Shown in pieces: positions 7,472 to 15,702 of a stretch of 22,060 nucleotides of DNA. The position numbers and the translations under genes are program-made. Where the stretch lies: positions 1 to 22,060 of the forward strand of contig CAZOBH010000018.1 of the NCBI GenBank assembly GCA_964578175.1, written 5' to 3'. The notes below the pieces were generated by a model. That model was not told where the DNA came from and did no database searches. It saw nothing but the letters and a program-made list of their open reading frames with translations. The stretch is from RUG11788 sp964578175. Its GTDB lineage: Bacteria > Bacillota_I > Bacilli_A > RF39 > UBA660. Within the stretch, counting starts at the first letter, position 1. Every line of letters begins with the position of its first letter.

Positions 7472-8140
7472 ATGAATAAAAAAGATGAAAAGAAACCTGA
7501 AACTAAAAATGTAAAAGTAACAAAAACAAAAGAAGTAAAAGTAAAAAAAGAAAAAGCAACATTAGAAACTTATGTTAATAAAGATATAAAAATAGAAAAA
7601 GAGAAAGAGCCTCTTACTAAAAATGATATTTTATGTTGGGTAGGTTTTGTAGTTTGTATTTTACTTGCTATTCTTCCTTATTTTTTAAGATTCATTGACG
7701 CTGGTTACGATGAAGGAAAAAAATTTACATGGGATCCTAATGTAGAAGAAGAAAAGCCTGTAGAAAAAGTACAACTTTTATGTAATGTTGATAAAAATGA
7801 AACAGGATATACTTATAAAGTAGAAGTAGCAAATGATTATGAGAATTATGTTATAACTAAAATAGTTATTACTTATATTGTTACTTTAACTGATCAAAAG
7901 CTTACAGATAATGATATTAAAATAAGTGAATATGAAACATTATCTTTAATTGAATCTGAAGGTGTAGTTGCAGAACATGAAAGTGGGTCAATGACATATA
8001 GAATAATAATGGACTTTAAGAAAGATCCAAGTTTAAAAAATGTAGATATTTTAAAAGAATATGCAGGAGCAATAGCACCTAGAAAAGAAAAATATGAAAA
8101 TGAAGGATATACATGTGAAAAAACAGCTAATGATAAATAA
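7472..8140 (+). CDS. Single-pass membrane protein of unknown function
   Basis: The protein has 222 residues. The first 50 are extremely rich in Lys, Glu, Thr and Val, with repeated KVTK/KVKK-type words, and have no signal peptide. One strong transmembrane segment follows (about residues 52-74, CWVGFVVCILLAILPYFLRF). The positive N-terminal side predicts an N-in topology with the C-terminal 145 residues outside. That domain looks beta-rich (YTYKVEVANDYENYVITKIVITYIVTL) and has two cysteines, one in LLCNVD and one near the end in YTCEK, which could form a disulfide. I do not recognise the family. The weak ribosome binding site (AGAGG, about 7459-7463) supports ATG 7472. It lies 29 bases upstream of the phosphohexomutase gene without a terminator, so the two are probably one transcript; whether they share a function is not shown. 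Confidence 0.75.
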   Translation: MNKKDEKKPETKNVKVTKTKEVKVKKEKATLETYVNKDIKIEKEKEPLTKNDILCWVGFVVCILLAILPYFLRFIDAGYDEGKKFTWDPNVEEEKPVEKVQLLCNVDKNETGYTYKVEVANDYENYVITKIVITYIVTLTDQKLTDNDIKISEYETLSLIESEGVVAEHESGSMTYRIIMDFKKDPSLKNVDILKEYAGAIAPRKEKYENEGYTCEKTANDK

Positions 8141-8169
8141 GTTTAAAAATATGTAAAGGTGGAGATATA

Positions 8170-9549
8170 GTGGAATTAACTAAAAATATTAATAAAAATA
8201 TCTTTCGTGGATATGATATTAGAGGAGTTTATCCTACTGACTTAAATGAAGATGTTGCATACACTATTGGAAGAAGTTATGGAGCATATATAAAAAAATG
8301 GAATCAAACTAAATGTATAGTTGGACATGATAATAGATATTCTTCTGATGAGTTAACTAAAGCATTAGTTACAGGAATTATAGATAGTGGAACTGATGTA
8401 GTATATCTTGGACTTGTTACAACACCTATGTTTTATTATTCTCAATTTAAATTAGAAATACCAAATGGAGTTATGGTAACAGCAAGCCATAATCCAAAGG
8501 ATGATAATGGATTTAAGTATTCTATTAATTCTTATACAAATGCTAAAGGACAAGAAATACAAGATTTTTATAAATATACAATTGAACAATCATATGATGA
8601 AGTAGTACATATGGGTACATTATCTGAATATGATATTAAAGATGATTATATAAAATTATTTAAAGATGGACTTAAATTCGGTAATAGAAAAGTAAAAGTA
8701 GTCTTAGATCCAGGTAATGGAACAACTACTGCAGTAGTAGAAGATATATTTAAAGCGTTAAATCTTGAATATGATATTATTTGTGGAGAAAGCAATCCAA
8801 CTTTCCCTAATCATCATCCAGATCCATGTGTTGAATCTAATTTAACTATGTTAAAAGATAAAGTTAAAGAATTACATGCAGACGTTGGATTAGCTTTTGA
8901 TGGAGATGGAGATAGAATAGGAATAGTAGATGAAAAGGGTAATTATATTCCTGCTGATAAATATATGATAATAATTATTAGAGATATAATTAATAAAGTA
9001 AGTAAAAAAGAATTCTTATATGATGTTAAATGTTCTAAAGCATTATCTGATGAAATAGAAAAACTTGGAGCTAAAGGAATTTGTTATAGAACAGGTAATT
9101 CATATACTAAAGCTCGAATAAGAGATTTAGATCTTCCTTTTGGTGGAGAATTAGCTGGTCATGTTTATTTTAGAGATAGATGGCTTGGATTTGATTCAGG
9201 AATATATGCTGGACTTAGATTAGTAGAAATTCTATCTAATACTGATAAATCTGTATCTGATTTACTTGAAGGTATTAATAAGTATTATTCTACTGAAGAA
9301 TTAAAATTCTCATCAACTGATGAAAAGAAAGTAGAAGTAGTTGATAAAATTACTGAATATGCAAAGACTAAAAGTAATGATATAAATACTATTGATGGAG
9401 TAAGAGTAACATTTGATGATGGATGGGCTTTAATTAGATATAGTAATACAGGTCCTAATATAACAGCTAGATTTGAAGCTAATACTGAAAGTAGATTAGA
9501 AGAATTAGTAAATGAATATAGTAATTTAATTAATGAATATAATAAGTAG
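8170..9549 (+). CDS. Phosphoglucomutase/phosphomannomutase
   Basis: This 459-residue alpha-D-phosphohexomutase interconverts hexose 1- and 6-phosphates in the cytoplasm, feeding glycogen, polysaccharide or nucleotide-sugar synthesis. All four family motifs are visible. FRGYDIRG is near the N-terminus. TASHNP (about 104-109) carries the phosphorylated catalytic serine. DGDGDRIG (about 245-252) is the metal loop. GELAGH (about 326-331) is the sugar-binding loop, with Ala where many members have Ser. RYSNTGPNITAR near residue 423-434 is the phosphate-binding C-terminal domain. GTG 8170 is the start, after GGTGGAG. Length and motifs fit the ManB/AlgC/PMM-PGM group more than the longer Pgm type or GlmM; the substrate cannot be settled from sequence alone. 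The stop codon is part of a terminator hairpin. Confidence 0.93.
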   Translation: MELTKNINKNIFRGYDIRGVYPTDLNEDVAYTIGRSYGAYIKKWNQTKCIVGHDNRYSSDELTKALVTGIIDSGTDVVYLGLVTTPMFYYSQFKLEIPNGVMVTASHNPKDDNGFKYSINSYTNAKGQEIQDFYKYTIEQSYDEVVHMGTLSEYDIKDDYIKLFKDGLKFGNRKVKVVLDPGNGTTTAVVEDIFKALNLEYDIICGESNPTFPNHHPDPCVESNLTMLKDKVKELHADVGLAFDGDGDRIGIVDEKGNYIPADKYMIIIIRDIINKVSKKEFLYDVKCSKALSDEIEKLGAKGICYRTGNSYTKARIRDLDLPFGGELAGHVYFRDRWLGFDSGIYAGLRLVEILSNTDKSVSDLLEGINKYYSTEELKFSSTDEKKVEVVDKITEYAKTKSNDINTIDGVRVTFDDGWALIRYSNTGPNITARFEANTESRLEELVNEYSNLINEYNK

Positions 9550-9576
9550 AAGAATATTATTCTTCTATTTTATTTT
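9547..9576 (+). terminator. Intrinsic terminator overlapping the mutase stop codon
   Basis: TAGAAGAA (9547-9554) pairs with TTCTTCTA (9560-9567) around a TATTA loop, followed by TTTTATTTT. The TAG stop codon forms the first three bases of the stem. Confidence 0.82.
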
Positions 9577-9601
9577 GTGTAAAGTAGACATTTTGTTTTT
9601 A

Positions 9602-9630
9602 TTGACAAAGTATAATATTTTTTTTATAAA
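9602..9630 (+). promoter_or_regulatory. Sigma-A-type promoter of topA
   Basis: A perfect -35 TTGACA (9602-9607), a 17-base spacer and -10 TATAAA (9625-9630) form the strongest -35 in the window. The expected start is about 9637, 15 bases before ATG 9652, so the ATG at 9637 is the likely transcription start and not the translation start. Confidence 0.88.
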
Positions 9631-9651
9631 TATGTAATGAGGAGTGTGTTT

Positions 9652-11682
9652 ATGGCAACAAAAAATTTAGTAATAGTGGAGTCTCCTAGTAAAAGTAGAA
9701 CAATTGAAAAATACTTAGGTAAAGATTTTAAAGTAGTTTCATCAAAAGGACATATTAGAGATTTAGCTACTACTGGTAAATATGGACTAGGAGTAGACAT
9801 AGAAAATGGTTTTGTTCCAAATTATGTAGCTGTTCCTGGTAAGACTAAAGTTATTAGTGATTTAAAAAAAGAAATAAAAAATCATGAAAAAATATATCTA
9901 GCAACTGACCCTGACCGTGAAGGAGAAGCTATATCTTGGCATTTAAAAGATACATTAGGTATTAAAGATGAAGAATATGAAAGAGTAGTTTTTAATGAAA
10001 TAACTAAAGATAAAGTAATAGATGCATTTAATCATGCAAGAAAAATAGATTATGATTTAGTTCATAGTCAAGAAGCAAGAAGAATATTAGATAGAATAAT
10101 CGGATTTAGACTTAGTAAATTAATGCGTTCTAAAACAGGTGGGACTAGTGCAGGAAGAGTTCAAAGTGTAGCTTTAAAACTAGTGGTTGATCGTGAAAGA
10201 GAAATAGAGAGTTTCATACCTGTTGAATACTGGACTATTACTGCTATATTTAAAGAATTTGAAGCTAAATTATTTCAATATGATCATAAAGATATAGAAG
10301 TACATTCTGAACAAGAAGCAGATGATATTTTATCTAAACTTGGAGTTCATTATAATATAGATTCAATTGAAACTAAATTAAAAAATAGAAAAGCTAAACC
10401 TCCATATATTACTAGTACTCTTCAACAAGATGCTGTAAACAAACTTAATTTTAGTTCTAGTAAAACAATGTCTATTGCTCAAAAACTTTATGAAGGTGTA
10501 GATTTATCTAATGAAACAGTAGGTTTAATTACTTATATGAGAACTGATTCTGTTAGATTATCAGATGAATTTATTAAAGCAGGTTATAAATATATAAATG
10601 ATAAATATGGAAAAGAATATGTAGGTTATGTTAAAACAGTAAAGAAAAAAGAAAATGTACAAGACGCACATGAAGCAATAAGACCTACGAGTATAGAAAG
10701 AACACCAGAATCCGTTAAAGAATATTTATCAAATGAAGAATATAAATTATATTCAATGATCTATTCTAGAGCTATAGCGTCTCTTATGGCAGATGCTAAA
10801 GTAAATGGAACTACAGTAATACTAGATAATAATAATTATCAATTTAAAGCAACAGGACAAGTATTAGTGTTTGATGGATATTTAAAAGTATATCAAGATT
10901 ATGAAAAATCAGAAGATAAAATACTACCTGATATGGATAAATATAAAGAAGTAGGATTTGATACTAATAATGTTGAAAAAGAACAACACTTTACACAACC
11001 TCCTGCAAGATATACTGAAGCAAAACTTATTAAAGAAATGGAAGATTTAGGTATAGGTAGACCATCTACATATGCAATGATAATTGAAACGATTAAGAAA
11101 AGAGAATATGTATATTTAGAAGATAAGAAATTTAGACCAACTGAAGTTGGTATTGAGATTACTGATAAATTACAAGAATTCTTTAGTGATATTATAAATG
11201 TTGAATATACAGCACAAATGGAAAAAGATCTTGATGAAATAGCTGATGAAAAAACAAATGAATTAGATGTATTAACAAACTTTTATAATAGATTTGATCC
11301 ATTACTTAAAAAAGCATTTAGTGAAATGGAAAAGAATGCTCCTGAAGAAACAGGTGAGACTTGTCCAGAATGTGGAAGCCCATTAGTTATAAGAAAAGGT
11401 AAGTATGGAGAATTTGTAGCTTGTTCTAATTATCCAACATGTAAATATATCAAAAAAGAAAAGAAAGAAAGTAAAGCAGTATGTAAATGTCCTAAATGTG
11501 GATCTGATATTGTAGAAAGAACTACTAAAAAAGGAAAAGTATTTTATGGATGTTCTAATTATCCAAAGTGTAAAGTAGCTACATGGGATTTACCTACAGG
11601 AGAATTATGTCCTGAATGTAAAAGCTTATTAGTTGTAAAGAACGGACAAATAAAATGTAGTAATTGTGAGTATGAGAAATAG
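9652..11682 (+). CDS. topA: DNA topoisomerase I (type IA)
   Basis: The 676-residue enzyme relaxes negative supercoils by single-strand passage. ATG 9652 follows GAGGAG with seven bases of spacing; the in-frame ATG at 9637 would place that site inside the gene. The TOPRIM domain opens with LVIVESPSKS (E10) and contains DPDREGEA (D86, D88, E90). The cleavage tyrosine is Y295 in GLITYMRTDS. The toroid-forming domains continue with GRPSTYA. The C-terminus carries three four-cysteine zinc ribbons starting at about residue 571 (CPECGSP...CSNYPTC, CPKCGSD...CSNYPKC, CPECKS...CSNC), the last one compact. The usual Bacilli order (dprA-topA-trmFO) is absent; here topA has its own promoter and terminator and stands next to the VirB-like operon. 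Identification is firm. Confidence 0.98.
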   Translation: MATKNLVIVESPSKSRTIEKYLGKDFKVVSSKGHIRDLATTGKYGLGVDIENGFVPNYVAVPGKTKVISDLKKEIKNHEKIYLATDPDREGEAISWHLKDTLGIKDEEYERVVFNEITKDKVIDAFNHARKIDYDLVHSQEARRILDRIIGFRLSKLMRSKTGGTSAGRVQSVALKLVVDREREIESFIPVEYWTITAIFKEFEAKLFQYDHKDIEVHSEQEADDILSKLGVHYNIDSIETKLKNRKAKPPYITSTLQQDAVNKLNFSSSKTMSIAQKLYEGVDLSNETVGLITYMRTDSVRLSDEFIKAGYKYINDKYGKEYVGYVKTVKKKENVQDAHEAIRPTSIERTPESVKEYLSNEEYKLYSMIYSRAIASLMADAKVNGTTVILDNNNYQFKATGQVLVFDGYLKVYQDYEKSEDKILPDMDKYKEVGFDTNNVEKEQHFTQPPARYTEAKLIKEMEDLGIGRPSTYAMIIETIKKREYVYLEDKKFRPTEVGIEITDKLQEFFSDIINVEYTAQMEKDLDEIADEKTNELDVLTNFYNRFDPLLKKAFSEMEKNAPEETGETCPECGSPLVIRKGKYGEFVACSNYPTCKYIKKEKKESKAVCKCPKCGSDIVERTTKKGKVFYGCSNYPKCKVATWDLPTGELCPECKSLLVVKNGQIKCSNCEYEK

Positions 11683-11702
11683 GAATTTAATTCCTATTTT
11701 TT
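11677..11702 (+). terminator. Intrinsic terminator overlapping the topA stop codon
   Basis: AAATAGGAA (11677-11685) pairs with TTCCTATTT (11691-11699) around TTTAA and continues into a T tract to 11702. The topA TAG stop (11680-11682) is inside the left arm. Confidence 0.85.
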
Positions 11703-11704
11703 AG

Positions 11705-11733
11705 TTGTAAAAAATAAAGTTATATCATATAAT
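11705..11733 (+). promoter_or_regulatory. Sigma-A-type promoter of the VirB2/VirB6-like operon
   Basis: TTGTAA (11705-11710), 17 bases, TATAAT (11728-11733) lie just after the topA terminator. The expected start, about 11740, is 18 bases before ATG 11758, with GAGGGG (11745-11750) as ribosome binding site. The operon is therefore expressed independently of topA. Confidence 0.8.
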
Positions 11734-11757
11734 AAATTATAGTAGAGGGGTGACTTT

Positions 11758-12984
11758 ATGGAGTCAATCAAAAACTTTTTATCTATAAAAAAGATTTATA
11801 TCATACCACTAATAGCAATATGTATTTTTTTTAGTGGTTTTAAAAATGTATATGCTGATAATTTTACTGCAGACAATAATATGGTAATTGAATGTACATA
11901 TTCCGATGGAAGTGTCTTTTCTTATTCTGTCGGTGAAGGAGACAACAGTGAAAGTGACAAAAAAATTAATAGGACTACAGTAAATCTTACAACATCAAGG
12001 GCTCAAGATAATAACTCTGTTGGAACTGTAACATTTGTTAAAGATCAAAATGGACAAGATCCTAAATGGAGTAACCATTGTGCCTCAAATATGGCTTATG
12101 CTTCTTTAAGTTATGAAGAGGAAACTGATGGTGAAGATGGAGATAAACATAAAGTTGTTTATACTTATTTTAAATTTAATGACGGAGGGGCTGTTGAATT
12201 TAATGATAATGACTTTGAAACTGAATCTAAAGGTTGGTGGATTTTTAGTTGGGAAAGTGTTCCTTCTTATAAAGCAAGTGGAGATGTTAAAGGATATTTA
12301 GTATCTGAAAGAGTAAAAATAAACAATTTTGATGGAGCAACAAAATATTTTTATAAACAAGATAATAGTGTAGATGGAGTTGAACAAAAAGCATCAAAAG
12401 ATACATATGCGACTATTTATAAATTTGATAATATTACTTTTGTTCAGTTAGGTTCTGTTATAACAACACTAGATTCTTCTTCTAACGCAACAATAGCAAC
12501 AGATGATGGAACAATATATTTAAATGATGTTTCTCCAGTAGTAACTACTACCTCATCTGGAACTTCTTCATATAATTATAAAAGTATTAGATTTAAAGCT
12601 AGTTCAAGTCAGTCTGCTGCAACTCCATTGAAGTTTGTTAATGTTACATATGATCCATCTGGTTCTGGTGCAGATAATAATGCGCTATGCGATGAGATAT
12701 TGGTAAATACATCTCCATATTTAAGAGATATAATTAAAATTATTCAATTCTTGACACCTGCACTTATGATTGTTTTGTGTGGACTTGATATAGCTAGAGC
12801 AGTATACTCTGGAAATATAGATGAACAATTTCCTAAGATTAAAAAGAGAGTTATTATTAGATTAATTGTTGGAGTAGCTGTGTTCTTCTTACCTTTAGTT
12901 ATTAGAATTGTAATTGGTATAACTAAAGATTCTGGTGGAACTGGTGTTGACAGAATTCAAGAAATCGAATGCTTGTTTGAGTAA
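11758..12984 (+). CDS. Secreted/membrane protein with VirB2/TrbC-like C-terminal two-helix domain
   Basis: The protein has 408 residues. An N-terminal signal peptide is clear: basic start, hydrophobic core IIPLIAICIFFSGF, and a likely cleavage after VYA (about residue 33). Residues 34-310 form an extracytoplasmic region rich in Ser, Thr, Asp and Asn with aromatic patches and only three cysteines that I can see before the helices (ECTY, NHCA, LCDE); I do not recognise its fold. The C-terminus has two transmembrane helices (about 325-345 and 368-388) joined by a short basic loop (GNIDEQFPKIKKRV). This pattern, with LDIARAV after helix one and a FFLP motif in helix two, resembles small VirB2/TrbC pilin-like proteins of Gram-positive type IV secretion loci. 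It is followed 30 bases later by a VirB6/TrbL-like gene in the same operon, which supports that reading. A fused ectodomain of this size is unusual. The assignment is inference. Confidence 0.8.
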   Translation: MESIKNFLSIKKIYIIPLIAICIFFSGFKNVYADNFTADNNMVIECTYSDGSVFSYSVGEGDNSESDKKINRTTVNLTTSRAQDNNSVGTVTFVKDQNGQDPKWSNHCASNMAYASLSYEEETDGEDGDKHKVVYTYFKFNDGGAVEFNDNDFETESKGWWIFSWESVPSYKASGDVKGYLVSERVKINNFDGATKYFYKQDNSVDGVEQKASKDTYATIYKFDNITFVQLGSVITTLDSSSNATIATDDGTIYLNDVSPVVTTTSSGTSSYNYKSIRFKASSSQSAATPLKFVNVTYDPSGSGADNNALCDEILVNTSPYLRDIIKIIQFLTPALMIVLCGLDIARAVYSGNIDEQFPKIKKRVIIRLIVGVAVFFLPLVIRIVIGITKDSGGTGVDRIQEIECLFE

Positions 12985-13013
12985 TTCATTAAAAAAATAA
13001 AGGAAGTGATACA

Positions 13014-15638
13014 ATGTTTATATTGATTCCGGTAACAGATTGGGTTAACCTTATTCCTGCTATAGCTCAACTAGGAATAACTGTTTTTCAATCTCTCGCA
13101 ATGTTGTGGATTATTACAGGAGGATGGAGATATCTTCTAAGATCATTTGCGTTCAATATAGATGTTTTATTAGCAAAATATATTGGGGTGTTCTATGGCT
13201 ATTTCAAACAGTTTATAGACTTAGAAATGTTTAATGATACAGTATTAAATAGTGTAACTAGAAATATATATGTATTTATTGGTGTAATTATGTTTTTCAG
13301 GTTAGCTATGGTATTATTAAAATATTTAGTTAACCCAGATTTAGTGGATGATGCAAAACTTGGTGTTAATAATTTAATTAAAAGAGTTATTCTTGGTATT
13401 GTAGGTATTTTAATGTTACCAATGATATTTGATTTAGCATTAAATTTGCAAAAAGCTATTCTAGAAGATGGTGTTATACAGCAAATAATTATTCCACATG
13501 ACTATTTAGAAACAGTAAATAAAGTTGAACAAAAAGGTGGTCAGTGTATTGGAACTTACGTTTTAATGGGATTTGTTAATCCACGTTCTAATGCGACTTC
13601 AGCTGATAGAACTGCATTTCAAAATGCAGAGGCACAATGTGATATGGGATTAGTAGATGATTATATTAATGATGGCGCATTTTTAAATATAGGTGGTGAA
13701 AATGCATATAGATGGAATTATGCATATATTGTATCTACAATGTGTATGGCATATGTTCTATTGCAAATGATTAAGTATTGTTTAGATATGGCAACAAGAG
13801 GATTTAGAATGTTGATTTATAAAATACTTGCTCCAGTTGCAATGATTGAATATATGATTAAAGGTGCCGATGATGGAGTGTTTAAATCATGGAAATCGGC
13901 AATACTTGGAACATACTTTATGATTTTTGTAAGAGTTCTTTCGATTTGGTTTGTATTATTCGTAATGTCGTTAATGATTGGACATTCAACAGGAGATACA
14001 ACATATGCAGTTTACGTACAGAATTCGTTACTTGAAACGGATGATTATCTTCTACGCGCAATTATTATAGTTGCTTTAATTGGATTTATGATGGACTTAC
14101 CAAAGTTAATTGGAAGTGTATTTGGATTAGATTTAGAACAACAAGGAAATGCAGATGGACTAGTAAAGAGTATTACAGGAACAGTAAAAGGAGCTGTTAC
14201 AGGTGGACTTGCAATGGGTGGAGCTGCAGTTGGTGGACTTGCATCAGCAGGAATGAATTTTGGTCAAATTATGGGAAAATCAGCGATACAAACTAGAGGT
14301 ATAGGTAAACTGGATGGAAATGGAAAAACATGGGGACAAAATGTGGTTGATAATATTAAAGACAAAGGATTTGCAGATAATTTTGCAAAAACAGCTCAAG
14401 CTCAAAGAAAAACTGGATTTGGTGCAGTACCATTCTTAAAAGATGCATATGGTGGTTTCTCTGGAGCGTATACTGCAGGGTATCTTGGATCTAATATACA
14501 TGATGCTGGTGCAGACTTAAAGAAAGGTAAAGAGAAAGAAGATCAAGCAAAACGTGATGAATATGCAAGAAGAACAGCAGAGGCAACAGAAGGAACTAGA
14601 GATAATACAGAGAGGATCGATAAGAAGGTTGGAATTCAAATTGAAAATGATCTTGCATTTAAAGCAGGAGGAGAAGCGGTTCATGCGGATAGCTCTCATG
14701 CTTTAGATGTTTCAGTTGCTGATTCTGATCTTCAAGCTAATAGAAATGTTAGAACTGCTGTTAATAACCAATACTCTACAGTTGCAGGAGGAGAATTAAG
14801 AGATGCAGGTGGAATAGATGGATTACAACCTGTACAATCAACAACTATCGATCAACAAGATTCTGTACTTGCTCATCATAGAACTGTTAGAAATATCGAA
14901 AGTGAAACTGTTGGTGGAGATGTAGTAGATATCAGTACTGGAGCTGTAACAGGAAATATTGATAGAAGTGAAAGTATAGCAGGAAAAATAGATACAGATG
15001 TTAATCTACAAAGAAATATGAATGCCCATGTAATGGGTGGAGATACAGTAGATGTAAGTACTGGTGCAGTAACTGGAACTATTGATCAAAAGAATAGTAT
15101 TTCCGGAAAGATTGATACTGAAGTTAACTTACAAAGAAACTTAAATGCTCATATTGCAGGTGGAGAAACGGTAGATGTTGATACTGGAGCTGTAACAGGA
15201 AATATTGATAAGAAAGAAAGTATTTCAGGACAAATTCAAACAGATGTTAATCTACAAAGAAATCTAAACGCTCATGTAATGGGTGGAGATACAGTAGATG
15301 TTGATACTGGAGAAGTAACAGGAAGTGTTGATCAAGAAAACAGTATTGAAGGAAGATTAAATACTAATGTTAATATAGCTCATAATATTAATTCTACATT
15401 ATCTGGTGGAACTAAAGTTGATGAAACTACTGGAGAAGAAACTGGAGAAGAGGTAACAGAAGATCAAAGTATATCTAAAAATATTAGAAAAGCTGTAAAT
15501 GTTGCTACTAATATTAGTTCTAAATTAACTGGAGGAGAAACAGTTGATGAAGATACAGGTGAAGCTAATGGCAATATTGAAGAAGAAGATAGTATTGCTG
15601 GTAAGATTGATGCTAAGAATGATTCAGAAGATGAATAA
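13014..15638 (+). CDS. VirB6/TrbL-like polytopic membrane protein with long repeat tail
   Basis: The protein has 874 residues; ATG 13014 follows AGGAAGTGA. The N-terminal 380 residues hold six or so hydrophobic helices (about 13-36, 84-106, 125-146, 238-258, 299-323, 347-372). The segment KYLVNPDLVDDAKLGVNN before helix three, an extracytoplasmic loop of about 90 residues with two cysteines (GGQC, EAQC), and helices rich in Gly and Met are typical of the VirB6/TrbL family, the inner-membrane channel of type IV secretion systems. A Gly/Ala-rich stretch follows (about 385-425). Then comes a hydrophilic tail ending in tandem repeats of about 41 residues (from about residue 579), like the extended VirB6 proteins of some bacteria. 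Codons containing CG (GCG, TCG, ACG, CGC) appear more often than in neighbouring genes. A strong terminator follows. No VirB4, VirD4 or relaxase is in the window, so the system's extent is unknown. Confidence 0.82.
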   Translation: MFILIPVTDWVNLIPAIAQLGITVFQSLAMLWIITGGWRYLLRSFAFNIDVLLAKYIGVFYGYFKQFIDLEMFNDTVLNSVTRNIYVFIGVIMFFRLAMVLLKYLVNPDLVDDAKLGVNNLIKRVILGIVGILMLPMIFDLALNLQKAILEDGVIQQIIIPHDYLETVNKVEQKGGQCIGTYVLMGFVNPRSNATSADRTAFQNAEAQCDMGLVDDYINDGAFLNIGGENAYRWNYAYIVSTMCMAYVLLQMIKYCLDMATRGFRMLIYKILAPVAMIEYMIKGADDGVFKSWKSAILGTYFMIFVRVLSIWFVLFVMSLMIGHSTGDTTYAVYVQNSLLETDDYLLRAIIIVALIGFMMDLPKLIGSVFGLDLEQQGNADGLVKSITGTVKGAVTGGLAMGGAAVGGLASAGMNFGQIMGKSAIQTRGIGKLDGNGKTWGQNVVDNIKDKGFADNFAKTAQAQRKTGFGAVPFLKDAYGGFSGAYTAGYLGSNIHDAGADLKKGKEKEDQAKRDEYARRTAEATEGTRDNTERIDKKVGIQIENDLAFKAGGEAVHADSSHALDVSVADSDLQANRNVRTAVNNQYSTVAGGELRDAGGIDGLQPVQSTTIDQQDSVLAHHRTVRNIESETVGGDVVDISTGAVTGNIDRSESIAGKIDTDVNLQRNMNAHVMGGDTVDVSTGAVTGTIDQKNSISGKIDTEVNLQRNLNAHIAGGETVDVDTGAVTGNIDKKESISGQIQTDVNLQRNLNAHVMGGDTVDVDTGEVTGSVDQENSIEGRLNTNVNIAHNINSTLSGGTKVDETTGEETGEEVTEDQSISKNIRKAVNVATNISSKLTGGETVDEDTGEANGNIEEEDSIAGKIDAKNDSEDE
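14748..15635 (+). repeat. Seven degenerate in-frame repeats of about 123 bp (41 residues)
   Basis: Units begin at 14748, 14886, 15000, 15123, 15246, 15369 and 15495, giving spacings of 138, 114, 123, 123, 123 and 126 bases. The three copies from 15000 are the most alike at DNA and protein level. The protein consensus runs V-N-L-Q-R-N-x-N-A-H, then x-x-G-G-x-T-V-D, then T-G-x-V-T-G-x-I-D, then S-I-x-G-K-I-x-T. Outer copies have drifted and the last ones turn acidic, ending NDSEDE. A weaker eighth copy may precede 14748. Gly-Gly, Thr-Gly and Ser-Ile positions are the most constant, suggesting a repeated beta or solenoid fold (inference). Confidence 0.9.
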
Positions 15639-15641
15639 AAT

Positions 15642-15672
15642 AAAAGAGATATTTATTAAAATATCTCTTTTT
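15642..15672 (+). terminator. Strong intrinsic terminator of the VirB2/VirB6-like operon
   Basis: A perfect 13-base-pair stem (15642-15654 with 15659-15671) closes an ATTA loop and merges into a T tract. It starts four bases after the stop codon. Confidence 0.92.
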
Positions 15673-15676
15673 ATTA

Positions 15677-15685
15677 TGTTATAAT
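15677..15685 (+). promoter_or_regulatory. Extended -10 promoter of polA-mutM-truB
   Basis: TGTTATAAT (TGn plus TATAAT at 15680-15685) lies directly behind the preceding terminator. No -35 is evident. The leader to ATG 15703 would be about 11 nt. Confidence 0.65.
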
Positions 15686-15702
15686 AACAACAGGTGATTA
15701 AT

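Noticed and set aside
9637..9651. Upstream ATG start for topA
   Set aside because: It would put the GAGGAG ribosome binding site inside the gene and coincides with the predicted transcription start; ATG 9652 gives the usual TopA N-terminus.
12113..12301. Overlapping + strand frame of 62 codons
   Set aside because: It sits inside the 408-residue secreted protein gene in another frame, with no ribosome binding site and a composition that is simply a frame-shifted reading.
14748..15635. CRISPR-like array
   Set aside because: The repeats are 123 bp, in frame, degenerate and without separate spacers; they are protein-coding.
11758..15638. An integrated conjugative element
   Set aside because: Only two VirB-like genes are present, with no relaxase, VirB4/VirD4, integrase or flanking repeats, and they have their own promoter and terminator between housekeeping genes.
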